From NCBI GenBank assembly GCA_015698045.1, contig BLAL01000043.1, forward strand, positions 1,736,001-1,800,000: 64,000 nt of DNA. Direction: 5' to 3'. Below are positions 28,791-42,800 of this stretch, one piece after another (the stretch's first letter is position 1; each line of letters opens with the position of its first letter). A program made the translations under genes and the position numbers. The notes under the pieces are model-generated. The model did no database searches. It was not told the DNA's origin and worked only from the letters and a program-made list of their open reading frames with translations. The stretch comes from Rhizophagus clarus. Its lineage: Eukaryota; Glomeromycota; Glomeromycetes; Glomerales; Glomeraceae.

Positions 28791-31580
28791 TAGTTAATAT
28801 TAGAACAGATTTACATCATAGGGAGCTGATTATTTTTAACAATAATATATTTTGCGATGACATGTTTCACAATCTAATTATACTTTAACTATTAATTATT
28901 ATTTTCTTGTGTATCACAACTAAGATGAACTACGTATTATTCGAGCCTACAATATATGTAAATTTTTGACTACTTGTGATGCATCACAAAAAGTGATATC
29001 GAGATTAATATACTTTAATATAACAAGAATATTACATATGTTTATATGGTAAACATGTCTACATGTCCTTTAATAAGTTGTTTAAGTTCAATATATATTA
29101 AAACATCACACATTATAACACGTACAGTATATCATAATATTCAGTTTCTGTAAAATGTATGTCAATAGTACTTCACGGGATCGTACCAAATATCCAAACT
29201 AAAATATTAACCAAGATGTTAGTAACATAAATTTAAAGGAAGAGTTTGGAAGGTATTAATTTAATTTTAAAGAATGACTCAACATCAAATACCTTTTGTA
29301 CTCCTGTTAATAATTCGGACTAAGGACATTATAGATAGCGACTATAATATATGATCAAAAAAAATTTTTTTTCAATAAACGCGGGCTTTCAGTTTTTATT
29401 TGAGAAATTAATCCAACATGAGGAAAACAATCAAAACATTCTTAATTTTTTGAACTTACTTCGTCACGGAAAGCTTGATCTTTGAGAGATATGAGTATAT
29501 ATGATATGATTTGCATTCTCCTTCGAATTACAATAATGTGTATGAGAAATAATAGAATAATTAAATACAAACTGAACCGAACGGTACTCGTATCCTGTGA
29601 AGTAATCAGAATATTATATGTTATTTTTACATATTTAAAAGTTATAAGTTAATCACTTTTTTTCTCAAAATTAACTATGATCAATAGTGTCCACAAAAAT
29701 ATCAAGCTTCTGTACATTTTTCTACAAAGAATGATTTTTTCTTTTTAGTCAACTTTACCTAAATGAAACAGATAATACTCTATTATTATCTCACATGCTT
29801 TGAAAAAAATTTCTTTTTAGGCAAATATTGAAAAAAGTGTTACTTATATTTATAAATGAGTGACAAACTTTATATTTATGGGTACGTAAGATTTCTTGTC
29901 GCACAAATAGCAAAGTTATTTTAAAATCTTCATATTTGATATAAAATGTACATGAAACATCATCTATTTGCTTGAGAGTGTGGATATAATTAGTAATCAA
30001 ATTTGTTAGTAATAAAAAAAAAAAAATCAAAGTATAAACTATCTATACTCACTCCTTGTGCATATGTAATCAAAATAATTATCTCTTCATTATTTTCATT
30101 ATAAGACTTTTCGAATAACAGTTATACACCATATGTACAAAATGCATTTTAGGTTTCTGATTTACCAACTATTGTTAAAGGATGTGAATGAAACCATGAT
30201 CGTTACTTTTTTGAAGGTTATAAGTTGGAAATCATCGATAATCAATCAATAAAGGATCATTGCGTCCAAAATCATCTTGACATATTATAATTGATGCGTA
30301 TGATCGTTAATTTGAATTATCAATATCATCTATATTAATTTTAGTTTTCTCAGTTCGTAAAATAATGTTGAAGCAACATCAATTTTTGCAGTAAATCGAA
30401 TAGAACCACAAAATATGGATAGAATATCTCTTGAATTAATCTTAATATTGTATTATCAGTAGCAAACCAAGTCACATCTTCTTTTATGTAGCATACCAAG
30501 GAATATCATATGCACGAAAATTTGGATGTATTTAAATATCTACTAGTTTGCATAGTAAAGATTCAGTGATGTTATTATGTGTTATAGTGATGTCATTATT
30601 ATCCTAAATTTTAGATGAAATACTTGTGTTCAAATTTGCATCTTTTTAAATGTAATTTTTTCCATTTTAAAGGTCAAAAAAAATTATATATTGGATTGAT
30701 TTTACGAAATTTAAATGGTTGGGTAAAAGTATTATTAAAACTATCAGCAATGATGTAATAAGAATGTGAGTAATTTTAGTAATTTCTTTTGTTAGATTAA
30801 TTTAGTAAGTTTATTTTTATTTGTAATCACGAACAAACTATTTTATTTTTGTAACTGAAGAGACTTAACTCTTATTTGTTAGTATTATAACAGGATTAAA
30901 TTATTTAAAATTTTCATTTTTATCTTTCATTATTTTAATATACAGTAAATTTATGTAATGCCATGATCATGAAAAAACACCAAAAAAATGTAAATAAATT
31001 AATGTGCACAATCACATCCGCTAAAATAACAAAGAAATACTTAATCCAGATCGTTTATCATTAAGCTAAATGGAAAATTCAAAATCGTGATAATTATACT
31101 CACTGACATTTCACCGACATGAAATTAACCGACAACTTTGCCCACTTCCATTTTACCGCCGCCTTAATTTTAAATTATTTCTAATAATCGTGATAAAAGA
31201 TAATAGTTGTTGGTTTCGCTCATAATATTATAATTTATAAAGAAAAATTTAGTGTTTCTTTAAAAAAGTTGCAGTTTACCTGCTTTCAATAATAGATTAA
31301 ACTTGTTCAATAAATACAAAATTTATTTGTTTTTATTAATGTCAACGAGATGAAAAGTTGGCAAAGCGGAGTACTAGTGGAGTGTTGGTGAAATAGGTGT
31401 CGGTAGCGGAAGTTTATTATAAAAATTGCATGAATAATCCCGCCAAACCAAAAATTAAATTTATAAATTTTAATTTTCTTGACTTTATTTAAAAAAAAAA
31501 AAACTAAGGAAATAATTAAAAAAAAAAAAAATTCTATAATTTAATATCTAAAAATATTTCTTATTAATTTAATTAAATAT
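28791..31580. other. 2.8-kb gene-free AT-rich region
   Basis: Nothing convincing on either strand. Frames such as 29791-30030 are low-complexity and lack domain content. Near 31090-31190 and 31340-31410 are slightly GC-richer pieces (CCGACAACTTTGCCC, GTCGGTAGCGGAAG) that could be old transposon ends, but I could not match them. Confidence 0.4.
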
Positions 31581-33245
31581 TTAATCAATTTCTTTTATAT
31601 ATTCACAAACTTGAATTTGTAAATCATAATAATTTTGAACTTTAATATTATGTATACCAAATTCTTTTACCTCATCTTTTAAAGAAATTAAATCCTTATT
31701 TTTAAAAATAATGTCTGTAGTATTTTCAAAAAAAGTTTCCATAATAGCCAAATATTTGACACTCCTCTTTTTCATAATATATTTCTTAATATAAGGTAAA
31801 ATATCTTCAATCCCTCCTTGCATTTTGTTACTTATTAATAATTTTTTTATAAAATTATTTTGTGAATTTTTTAAAAAAATTTCAAAATCATTTGTATTAA
31901 TCATAAGAGTTAAACTTAAATATTCTAATTTAAAAGGAAGAATTTGTCCTAAATTTCGTAATACGATTGAACTAAGTTTAGTATCATAATTATAAAAATC
32001 ATATAATTTACAAAAATCGATAGAAAGATAACAAAGATTTTGTGTAATATTTTCAATTAAATCAAATGCTGAATAAATATTTTGATCATCAAATCCGGGT
32101 AAATCAAAAAATTTAATATTCGTACAATATTTTATAATTAATTCAAGTAATTGTTGTTTTGATTCATTACTAGTATATAATCCTAAACCATATCCAAACC
32201 CAAAATTTTCTAAATAATTCCCTGTTTTTTGTAATAATGATTGTAATGGTTCAATTTGTAATACTTCATCTAAAAATAATGATTTCAATTTAAATGGTTT
32301 GGTTAAATTAATAATTTGTTGAATAAAATCTGTATCTAATGAATAACAATAAAGAATATGAATGGATTCTAAAACATTTAATTGTTCAAATATTTTACAT
32401 AAAATTGTCATGTTTTTAAAATTAACAGAATAAAATATAATCGTGTTTAAAGTATTTGAACAATTTGAACTTTTTAATAATGAATTATACATGGGAAAAT
32501 TGTTGGAACTAAATAAAATTTTCTTAAGATTTTGTTGTAAATTAATTATTTGTGAAAGATGTTTTTTAATTAATGCGTTATCATTAATTGGATATTGAAA
32601 ATAAAAAGGATAAATTATCGTATCACTCAAATAAAGTTTTAAATTTTTAATATTACAAATGAAATTCGGATTTTGTAAAATTAATTTAAATGCGTCATTA
32701 AAATAATCATGATCTTTATCTGTAATAATTTCTACTTCAAATGTGTGTAATTTTACTTCATTATCAATAAACATTTTAAATAATGATTTATAAATTAAAC
32801 TTGTAATATTTTCAAATCGTGGATATAAAGGTGGTAAATTTGTTTCTGGTAAAAAATAATTGGTAAATTGTTCTTCAGCCGTTAAAGTTCTAACAGCTGC
32901 AACCCATTTTTCAATAGAACAAATAAGTTTCCATGTATTCAAATTTTTAATAAAATTTGGATAATTAAAAAATGTATTTGAAGGAATTAAATCAATATTA
33001 ATTCCATTTTTGTTTAATTTCGTTTTATCTTCATCATTTAAACTGTGTAAATAAATTTCTATAATATAATTTTTAGGAAATTTCATTGAAAATGGATCCT
33101 CCCATAATAATGGAATTGCCAAACGACACCATAATCTATTAACTAAAATACATGAATGTAATGTTGAAAAATCATTCCGAAAATATTGTATAATTTCACT
33201 TATTAATTCAGGTAAATCTCCTGAAAATATTTTTGAACATGCCAT
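31581..33245 (-). CDS. F-box-like/LRR-type protein, copy 5
   Basis: 554 residues, intact, opposite in orientation to copies 1-4. F-box-like start MACSKIFSGDLPELISEIIQ ... CRLAIPLLWEDPF, then the same LRR-like body (FEQLNVLESIHILYCYSL, LTKPFKLKSLF, LLQKTGNYLENFGF) and a YIKKYIMKKRSVKYLA block near the end. Presumed SCF substrate receptor as in copy 1. Upstream (33320-33350) the minus strand carries the GATATCGGAATCATCACTCC element shared with other copies. Confidence 0.9.
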   Translation of the reverse strand: MACSKIFSGDLPELISEIIQYFRNDFSTLHSCILVNRLWCRLAIPLLWEDPFSMKFPKNYIIEIYLHSLNDEDKTKLNKNGINIDLIPSNTFFNYPNFIKNLNTWKLICSIEKWVAAVRTLTAEEQFTNYFLPETNLPPLYPRFENITSLIYKSLFKMFIDNEVKLHTFEVEIITDKDHDYFNDAFKLILQNPNFICNIKNLKLYLSDTIIYPFYFQYPINDNALIKKHLSQIINLQQNLKKILFSSNNFPMYNSLLKSSNCSNTLNTIIFYSVNFKNMTILCKIFEQLNVLESIHILYCYSLDTDFIQQIINLTKPFKLKSLFLDEVLQIEPLQSLLQKTGNYLENFGFGYGLGLYTSNESKQQLLELIIKYCTNIKFFDLPGFDDQNIYSAFDLIENITQNLCYLSIDFCKLYDFYNYDTKLSSIVLRNLGQILPFKLEYLSLTLMINTNDFEIFLKNSQNNFIKKLLISNKMQGGIEDILPYIKKYIMKKRSVKYLAIMETFFENTTDIIFKNKDLISLKDEVKEFGIHNIKVQNYYDLQIQVCEYIKEID

Positions 33246-34142
33246 ATTTTTTTTAAAGAGAGAAAAAAGGGGCGTATGTTTTTAAACTTTGTGTTCAAAA
33301 CGGGTAAATTAAATCCATTTTCGGAGTGATGATTCCGATATCGTCGCACAATTAATTTACCGCATGTCGTGATGTCGATCATTTTTGTTCGATCATGTGG
33401 CAGACCTAAATGATATTACGTTAAAAGGTTCTTAAAATTCATTACTTTACATAATTGCCTACAATTATCCTTTATAAAAGCGCTTATAGTCAACCATTGA
33501 ACGTTGAACTACGCAAAAAAAATAAACACTTAATAAATTAGATGTTATTGATAACTAATCAAACTTTAAGATTAATGAAAAAAGGTTTTTATAGGGTTAA
33601 AAAAGGTATTGCTATAGTACTGAGAAGCCATTTCTTTTCTATAATGTTGACCATAATTTAAGGACATGTTCTCTGACTAGTTTAATTTAACCAAAAATCA
33701 TTCAATTGTATTATTTAGAATATTTATTTTTTAATGCAGTACAGTACGAATACTGTGTCGATACTTCAGTTAAATTTATTCGTGTATATCCTTTATTGTT
33801 AATGTAAGACGCTAGTCAAGGAATTACAATTTTTTAGAATTTAAGACGATAGGACAATTGCACGACATGTGTTGTCAAAAAAATAAAAAGTTTGAATGAA
33901 ACTAAGTTGTTAGGTCAATATCATATTATATAATTTTTTTTTACTAAAGTTATTTTTGAAGTATAAAGTGATCACTTACATGTAAAGAAAACGACAATAC
34001 AAAAGGAAAAATAAATTGTCTCGGAAATCCAGCGCACAGTTAAAACCCTACCAGTTCTCCAAACTCAACTTGACTATAAGCCATTATTATTTTTTTATTA
34101 ATAAAATTTTATTGTTGTTAAGGCAATTTACTTGGCGAATAT
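33246..34142. other. Upstream region of F-box copy 5 and AT-rich spacer
   Basis: The first 120 bp hold the family promoter block. The remainder shows no gene. Confidence 0.4.
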
Positions 34143-34328
34143 GTTACTGCACATATACGGAAAAAAACAAAAATTGACTGTAATATATTGTAGTTGCCTA
34201 ATGTGTTACTGCACATATACGGAAAAAAACAAAAATTGACTGTAATATATTGTAGTTGCCTAATGTGTTACTGCACATATACGGAAAAAAACAAAAATTG
34301 ACTGTAATATATTGTAGTTGCCTAATTG
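34143..34328. repeat. Three 62-bp tandem repeats
   Basis: GTTACTGCACATATACGG blocks start at 34143, 34205 and 34267, an exact 62-bp period. The copies are essentially identical, so the expansion is recent. Confidence 0.95.
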
Positions 34329-35499
34329 GCTAAGTTCATTTACCTAATAATTAAGAAATTATAAGGTAAACTTAGTATTCAGAATTCTATACTCTATTAT
34401 ATATTGAAAATTGTTGCAATTACCAGAACTGTCATGTGATCTTATAAATATTATCTTTTATTATCACTTTTTCAGAATTACGCAAATTACTGGTGAAAAT
34501 TTATTAGTTATATTTAAGTAATTAAATTTTAATTATTAATTTCAATTTGCAAGGCTAACTTATGAACAGTTCTGGCTGAAAGGCCAGTCTTTTTAAGACT
34601 GGACCAGACCAGATTGATGGTTTATAGCTTTCTTAAAATGCAAATTTGATTGCTTACTATATAATTTATGAAATGTAATAAGTTTAACTTTAATTGATCA
34701 GTCTTATTAATAAACCAATTATCTTTTATAATATTACTGTAGTAATCTTTCTTATCTTATAGTTTTAAATTAATTTGAATAAACCATAAATCCTTATTAT
34801 AATATGTATTTTAATGATTTTTGTATAATTTTTTTTATAATTAATATTTTATTTATCAGAAAAGATATTGCATAATGTAATTAACGTTGGATCATGATTC
34901 TTGAAAACTTTAACCAATTTTTCTTGCTATTAAAAATAATTTATATATTTATATTATTTATTTAATCTTTTAATTTATTTTTTTACATTGCTTCAGCATT
35001 CAGTTAATCAAGTAATCATATCAAAGCTTTTTTAATTTAAATACATATACTATATTGTAGTTTTAATGATATTATAATAAAAATAAGCTTGATAATTTAA
35101 TTTAATAGTTGAATAAGTTACAAAATAAAAGAATTATTTAAATTACAAACTAAGAAATTTGTAAAATATTTTACTACTCTAGCCTTAGTGTTTAAACAAT
35201 TCCAAATAATAAAAGAAATACAGTACATATATTTAATACTTAGATAAGTTAAAAAAAAAGAATTATTTAAATTACAAACTAAGAAACTTGTAAAATTATT
35301 TACTACTCTCGCCTCAGTGTTTAAATAATTCTAATAAAAATAAATATACCACTTAGAAAAAAAAATCTTAATTAATTTTCATCAGTTTCAATAACTAGTA
35401 AATAATTAATTAAATTAATTAATTTTATATAAATAATTTGCAAAATTACTTTTATACATACATATATACACACATTACATACCCAATTACTTTATATTG
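34329..35499. other. Non-coding 3' flank of the kinase gene with a local duplication
   Basis: A hairpin CCAGTCTT-TTT-AAGACTGG lies near 34578-34596. A block of about 100 bp (AAGAATTATTTAAATTACAA ... CTACTCT...GCCT...AGTGTTTAAA) occurs twice in tandem at about 35115-35215 and 35245-35340. No gene. Confidence 0.6.
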
Positions 35500-36741
35500 T
35501 CAAATGTCAACTATATGTTCCAAACATTCACTTTCTACAATTTCATCAAATTTTTCACTTGATTTATCATCAACTATATAATCTAAACATTCATTTTCTA
35601 GAATTTCATTCACTTTTCTACTAGTAAAATCATGTAAGCGACTTGTATAACATGCTTGTGGGTGAGATTCAATAAGAAGATTATTATTTCCAATTGGTGC
35701 ATTTATAAATTCCATAATGTTGCATTTTAATTCTTCACTGATTTCATCATTATAAGGACGGAAAATCCATTTTTCAATAATAAACATTATCTCATCAGCA
35801 GATGGTCTTTTTAATGGATCCTCATTCCAACATTTTTTCATCAAATCTACATAACATTGTGGAGTATTTTCAATAATTTCAGGTCGTTCACCTTTACAAA
35901 TACTTAAACAGAGTTGAAGATCATGTGCTTTATCATTAAATGGTGGAATTCCAGATGTGAATTCCCACATAATCATAGAAAAACTATATATGTCACTAGC
36001 TGGTGTATATGGATTGCCCCTCAAAACTTCAGGTGCCATAAATGAAATAACACCATAAATATCATATTTCTTTGAAGATTTCAGGGGTTGACTTAATCCT
36101 AAATCACTAATAAAAATTTCATCAGTTTTATTTCCCTTTTTTTTCTTAAGAATACCTGAAAATATTCGAGGCTTTTTATTCTTATGATTTAAAATATTGC
36201 CATCATGAAAATCACAATGAATAAGATCTTGATCATGTACTTCTTTAAGACCAGAAATAATTTTATATAACATGAATAATTTTTGATTCCATTTATTTTC
36301 AATTACTTTTGTTAAATTCCCTCTTAAATTACCTTTATTTGCATAATCCATTACTACCATATAATTCAAAGTATCTGGATTTTTTGTAAACCCATATAAA
36401 TCAATAATTCTAATTGATCTTAAACATTTTTCATGACTATCACACTATAAAAAAATTGGAATTGGATATTAGTACAAATGATTTGCAAATAAAAATCAAA
36501 AAATAAATATTATTATTAATATACTTCATTTAAAAATTCTTCTAAATTTTCATTCAAATTATTGGGACATTTAAGGGCTACTTCAACATCTTTATCTTTT
36601 CGTAACCAAATGGCACTGTATATAGTACCAAATCCTCCTTTATTGAGATATTTGACATTTTTAAATTGATTATAAGGAATCCACATTAATCCTTTTTCCT
36701 GAATAAATGTATCTAACATTGTATTTTCACTTCTTCCGAAT
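35500..36741 (-). CDS. Protein kinase catalytic exons
   Basis: Two exons, 36525-36741 and 35500-36444, separated by an 80-nt GT-AG intron with a TACTAAT branch site. They encode a tyrosine-kinase-like domain of the Rhizophagus-expanded kind: glycine loop NKGGFGTIY, VALK lysine, HCDFHDGN catalytic loop, ISDLGLS, MAPEV and PSADEI. In the HRD motif Arg is replaced by Cys (HCD) but the catalytic Asp is kept; the DFG motif is DLG. The catalytic Lys and both Asp are present, so activity is plausible. The first exon is open from its acceptor (FGRSENT before MLDTFIQ), so it continues upstream coding sequence. An ATG at 36719 could also start a shorter 314-residue protein. Confidence 0.9.
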
Positions 36742-36813
36742 CTATATATAATTTAGATAGTTGAAACATTAAAATTTATATTACAATTAAAATTAAAAAA
36801 AGTAATATAATGA

Positions 36814-39800
36814 CTTACTCTAAAATTTAATTAGAAATTTAATAAATTAATAAGACTAAATTTTAGTTTCGTAAAAATATATTTATAATATATGGCCTAT
36901 ATTTATAACTTACTAACTAAAACAGCAGAAGGTATTATTTTTTTTGGATAAAGACAAAATTTGAGGTTAATTAAACTATATAAATATTATAAATGAATAT
37001 AATAAATAACAACTTACAAGAATCTAAAATAAATCACCAAATAATTTTTTAAATAAAGAAATTAGTTAGTTTAAATTATATGTAAATATTATATAAATAT
37101 GTAATAATAGAATTAAATAAATAACTTACTCCCTATATTGTTAAATAATTTTTTAAATAAAGAAATTAGTTAGTTTAAATTATATGTAAATATTATATAA
37201 ATATGTAATAATAGAATACGACTTACGAACTAAATAAATTACCAAATAATTTTTTAAATAAAGAAATTAGTTAGTTTAAATTATATGTAAATATTATATA
37301 AATATGTAATAATAGAATACGACTTACCAACTAAATAAATTACCAAATAATTTTTTAAATAAAGAAATTAGTTAGTTTAAATTATATGTAAATATTATAT
37401 AATAGAATTAAATAAATAACTTACTCCCTATATTGTTAAATAATTTTTTAAATAAAGAAATTAGTTAGTTTAAATTATATGTAAATATTATATAAATATG
37501 TAATAATAGAATACGACTTACCAACTAAATAAATTACCAAATAATTTTTTAAATAAAGAAATTAGTTAGTTTAAATTATATGTAAATATTATATAAATAT
37601 GTAATAATAGAATTAAATAAATAACTTACTCCCTATATTGTTAAATAATTTTTTAAATAAAGAAATTAGTTAGTTTAAATTATATGTAAATATTATATAA
37701 ATATGTAATAATAGAATTAAATAAATAACTTACTCCCTATATTATTAAATATTTTTTAAATAAAGAAATTAGTTAGTTTAAATTTTATGTATATATTATA
37801 TAAATATGTAATAATAGAATTAAATAAATAACTTACTCCCTATATTGTTAAATATTTTTTTAAATAAAGAAATTAGTTAGTTTAAATTATATGTAAATAT
37901 TATATAAATATGTAATAATAGAATTAAATAAATAACTTACACCCTAAATAAAGAAATTAGTACGTTTAAATTATATGTAAATATTATATAAATATGTAAT
38001 AATAGAATTAAATAAATAACTTACTCCCTATATTGTTAAATAATTTTTTAAATAAAGAAATTAGTTAGTTTAAATTATATGTAAATATTATTTAAATATG
38101 TAATAATAGAATACGACTTACCAACTAAATAAATTACCAAATAATTTTTTAAATAAAGAAATTAGTTAGTTTAAATTATATGTAAATATTATATAAATAT
38201 GTAATAATAGAATACGACTTACCAACTAAATAAATTACCAAATAATTTTTTAAATAAAGAAATTAGTTAGTTTAAATTATATGTAAATATTATATAAATA
38301 TGTAATAATAGAATACGACTTACGATCTAAATAAATTACCAAATAATTTTTTAAATAAAGAAATTAGTTAGTTTAAATTATATGTAAATATTATATAAAT
38401 ATGTAATAATAGAATACGACTTACCAACTAAATAAATTACCAAATAATTTTTTAAATAAAGAAATTAGTTAGTTTATAAATATGTAATAATAGAATTAAA
38501 TAAATAATTTACTCCCTATATTGTTAAATAATTTTTTAAATAAAGAAATTAGTTAGTTTAAATTATATGTAAATATTATATAAATATGTAATAATAGAAT
38601 TAAATAAATAACTTACTCCCTATATTGTTAAATAATTTTTTAAATAAAGAAATTAGTTAGTTTAAATTATATGTAAATATTATATAAATATGTAATAATA
38701 GAATACGACTTACGATCTAAATAAATTACCAAATAATTTTTTAAATAAAGAAATTAGTTAGTTTAAATTATATGTAAATATTATATAAATATGTAATAAT
38801 AGAATTAAATAAATAACTTACTCCCTATATTGTTAAATAATTTTTTAAATAAAGAAATTAGTTAGTTTAAATTATATGCAAATATTATATAAATATGTAA
38901 TAATAGAATACGACTTACGATCTAAATAAATTACCAAATAATTTTTTAAATAAAGAAATTAGTTAGTTTAAATTATATGTAAATATTATATAAATATGTA
39001 ATAATAGAATACGACTTACCATCTAAATAAATTACCAAATAATTTTTTAAATAAAGAAATTAGTTAGTTTAAATTATATGTAAATATTATATAAATATGT
39101 AATAATAGAATACGACTTACCATCTAAATAAATTACCAAATAATTTTTTAAATAAAGAAATTAGTTAGTTTAAATTATATGTAAATATTATATAAATATG
39201 TAATAATAGAATACGACTTACCAACTAAATAAATTACCAAATAATTTTTTAAATAAAGAAATTAGTCAGTTTAAATTATATGTAAATATTATATAAATAT
39301 GTAATAATAGAATACGACTTACCAACTAAATAAATTACCAAATAATTTTTTAAATAAAGAAATTAGTTAGTTTAAATTATATGTAAATATTATATAAATA
39401 TGTAATAATAGAATACGACTTACGAACTAAATAAATTACCAAATAATTTTTTAAATAAAGAAATTAGTTAGTTTAAATTATATGTAAATATTATATAAAT
39501 ATGTAATAATAGAATTAAATAAATAACTTACTCCCTATATTGTTAAATAATTTTTTAAATAAAGAAATTAGTTAGTTTAAATTATATGTAAATATTATAT
39601 AAATATGTAATAATAGAATTAAATAAATAACTTACTCCCTATATTGTTAAATAATTTTTTAAATAAAGAAATTAGTTAGTTTAAATTATATGTAAATATT
39701 ATATAAATATGTAATAATAGAATACGACTTACCATCTAAATAAATTACCAAATAATTTTTTAAATAAAGAAATTAGTTAGTTTAAATTATATGCAAATAT

Positions 39801-42800
39801 TATATAAATATGTAATAATAGAATACGACTTACGAACTAAATAAATTACCAAATAATTTTTTAAATAAAGAAATTAGTTAGTTTAAATTATATGTAAATA
39901 TTATATAAATATGTAATAATAGAATTAAATAAATAACTTACTCCCTATATTGTTAAATAATTTTTTAAATAAAGAAATTAGTTAGTTTAAATTATATGTA
40001 AATATTATATAAATATGTAATAATAGAATTAAATAAATAACCTACTCCCTATATTGTTAAATAATTTTTTAAATAAAGAAATTAGTTAGTTTAAATTATA
40101 TGTAAATATTATATAAATATGTAATAATAGAATTAAATAAATAACTTACTCCCTATATTGTTAAATAATTTTTTAAATAAAGAAATTAGTTAGTTTAAAT
40201 TATATGTAAATATTATATAAATATGTAATAATAGAATACGACTTACCAACTAAATAAATTACCAAATAATTTTTTAAATAAAGAAATTAGTTAGTTTAAA
40301 TTATATGTAAATATTATATAAATATGTAATAATAGAATACGACTTACGATCTAAATAAATTACCAAATAATTTTTTAAATAAAGAAATTAGTTAGTTTAA
40401 ATTATAATAGAATTAAATAAATAACTTACACCCTATATTGTTAAATAATTTTTTAAATAAAGAAATTAGTTAGTTTAAATTATATGTAAATATTATATAA
40501 ATATGTAATAATAGAATACGACTTACCAACTAAATAAATTACCAAATAATTTTTTAAATAAAGAAATTAGTTAGTTTAAATTATATGTAAATATTATATA
40601 AATATGTAATAATAGAATTAAATAAATAACTTACACCCTATATTGTTAAATAATTTTTTAAATAAAGAAATTAGTTAGTTTAAATTATATGTAAATATTA
40701 TATAAATATGTAATAATAGAATACGACTTACCATCTAAATAAATTACCAAATAATTTTTTAAATAAAGAAATTAGTTAGTTTAAATTATATGCAAATATT
40801 ATATAAATATGTAATAATAGAATACGACTTACCATCTAAATAAATTACCAAATAATTTTTTAAATAAAGAAATTAGTTAGTTTAAATTATATGTAAATAT
40901 TATATAAATATGTAATAATAGAATACGACTTACGATCTAAATAAATTACCAAATAATTTTTTAAATAAAGAAATTAGTTAGTTTAAATTATATGTAAATA
41001 TTATATAAATATGTAATAATAGAATACGACTTACGAACTAAATAAATTACCAAATAATTTTTTAAATAAAGAAATTAGTTAGTTTAAATTATATGTAAAT
41101 ATTATATAAATATGTAATAATAGAATACGACTTACCAGCTAAATAAATTACCAAATAATTTTTTAAATAAAGAAATTAGTTAGTTTAAATTATATGTAAA
41201 TATTATATAAATATGTAATAATAGAATACGACTTACGTTCTAAATAAATTACCAAATAATTTTTTAAATAAAGAAATTAGTTAGTTTAAATTATATGTAA
41301 ATATTATATAAATATGTAATAATAGAATACAACTTACCATCTAAATAAATTACCAAATAATTTTTTAAATAAAGAAATTAGTTGGTTTAAATTATATGTA
41401 AATATTATATAAATATGTAATAATAGAATACGACTTACCAACTAAATAAATTACCAAATAATTTTTTAAATAAAGAAATTAGTTAGTTTAAATTATATGT
41501 AAATATTATATAAATATGTAATAATAGAATACGACTTACCAACTAAATAAATTACCAAATAATTTTTTAGAAATTAGTTAGTTTAAATTATATGTAAATA
41601 TTATATAAATATGTAATAATAGAATACGACTTACGAACTAAATAAATTACCAAATAATTTTTTAAATAAAGAAATTAGTTAGTTTAAATTATATGTAAAT
41701 ATTATATAAATATGTAATAATAGAATTAAATAAATAACTTACACCCTATATTGTTAAATAATTTTTTAAATAAAGAAATTAGTTAGTTTAAATTATATGT
41801 AAATATTATATAAATATGTAATAATAGAATACGACTTACCATCTAAATAAATTACCAAATAATTTTTTAAATAAAGAAATTAGTTAGTTTAAATTATATG
41901 CAAATATTATATAAATATGTAATAATAGAATACGACTTACGATCTAAATAAATTACCAAATAATTTTTTAAATAAAGAAATTAGTTAGTTTAAATTATAT
42001 GTAAATATTATATAAATATGTAATAATAGAATTAAATAAATAACTTACGAGCTATATTGTTAAATAATTTTTTAAATAAAGAAATTAGTTAGTTTAAATT
42101 ATATGTAAATATTATATAAATTATATAAATATGTAATAATAGAATACGACTTACGTTCTAAATAAATTACCAAATAATTTTTTAAATAAAGAAATTAGTT
42201 AGTTTAAATTATATGTAAATATTATATAAATATGTAATAATAGAATACGACTTACCAACTAAATAAATTACCAAATAATTTTTTAAATAAAGAAATTAGT
42301 TAGTTTAAATTATATGTAAATATTATATAAATATGTAATAATAGAATTAAATAAATAACTTACTCCCTATATTGTTAAATAATTTTTTAAATAAAGAAAT
42401 TAGTTAGTTTAAATTATATGTAAATATTATATAAATATGTAATAATAGAATACGACTTACGATCTAAATAAATTACCAAATAATTTTTTAAATAAAGAAA
42501 TTAGTTAGTTTAAATTATATGTAAATATTATATAAATATGTAATAATAGAATACGACTTACCAACTAAATAAATTACCAAATAATTTTTTAAATAAAGAA
42601 ATTAGTTAGTTTAAATTATATGTAAATATTATATAAATATGTAATAATAGAATACGACTTACGATCTAAATAAATTACCAAATAATTTTTTAAATAAAGA
42701 AATTAGTTAGTTTAAATTATATGTAAATATTATATAAATATGTAATAATAGAATTAAATAAATAACTTACTCCCTATATTGTTAAATAATTTTTTAAATA

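Noticed and set aside
29791-30030. 79-codon minus-strand frame
   Set aside because: Hydrophobic low-complexity sequence in AT-rich DNA with no support.
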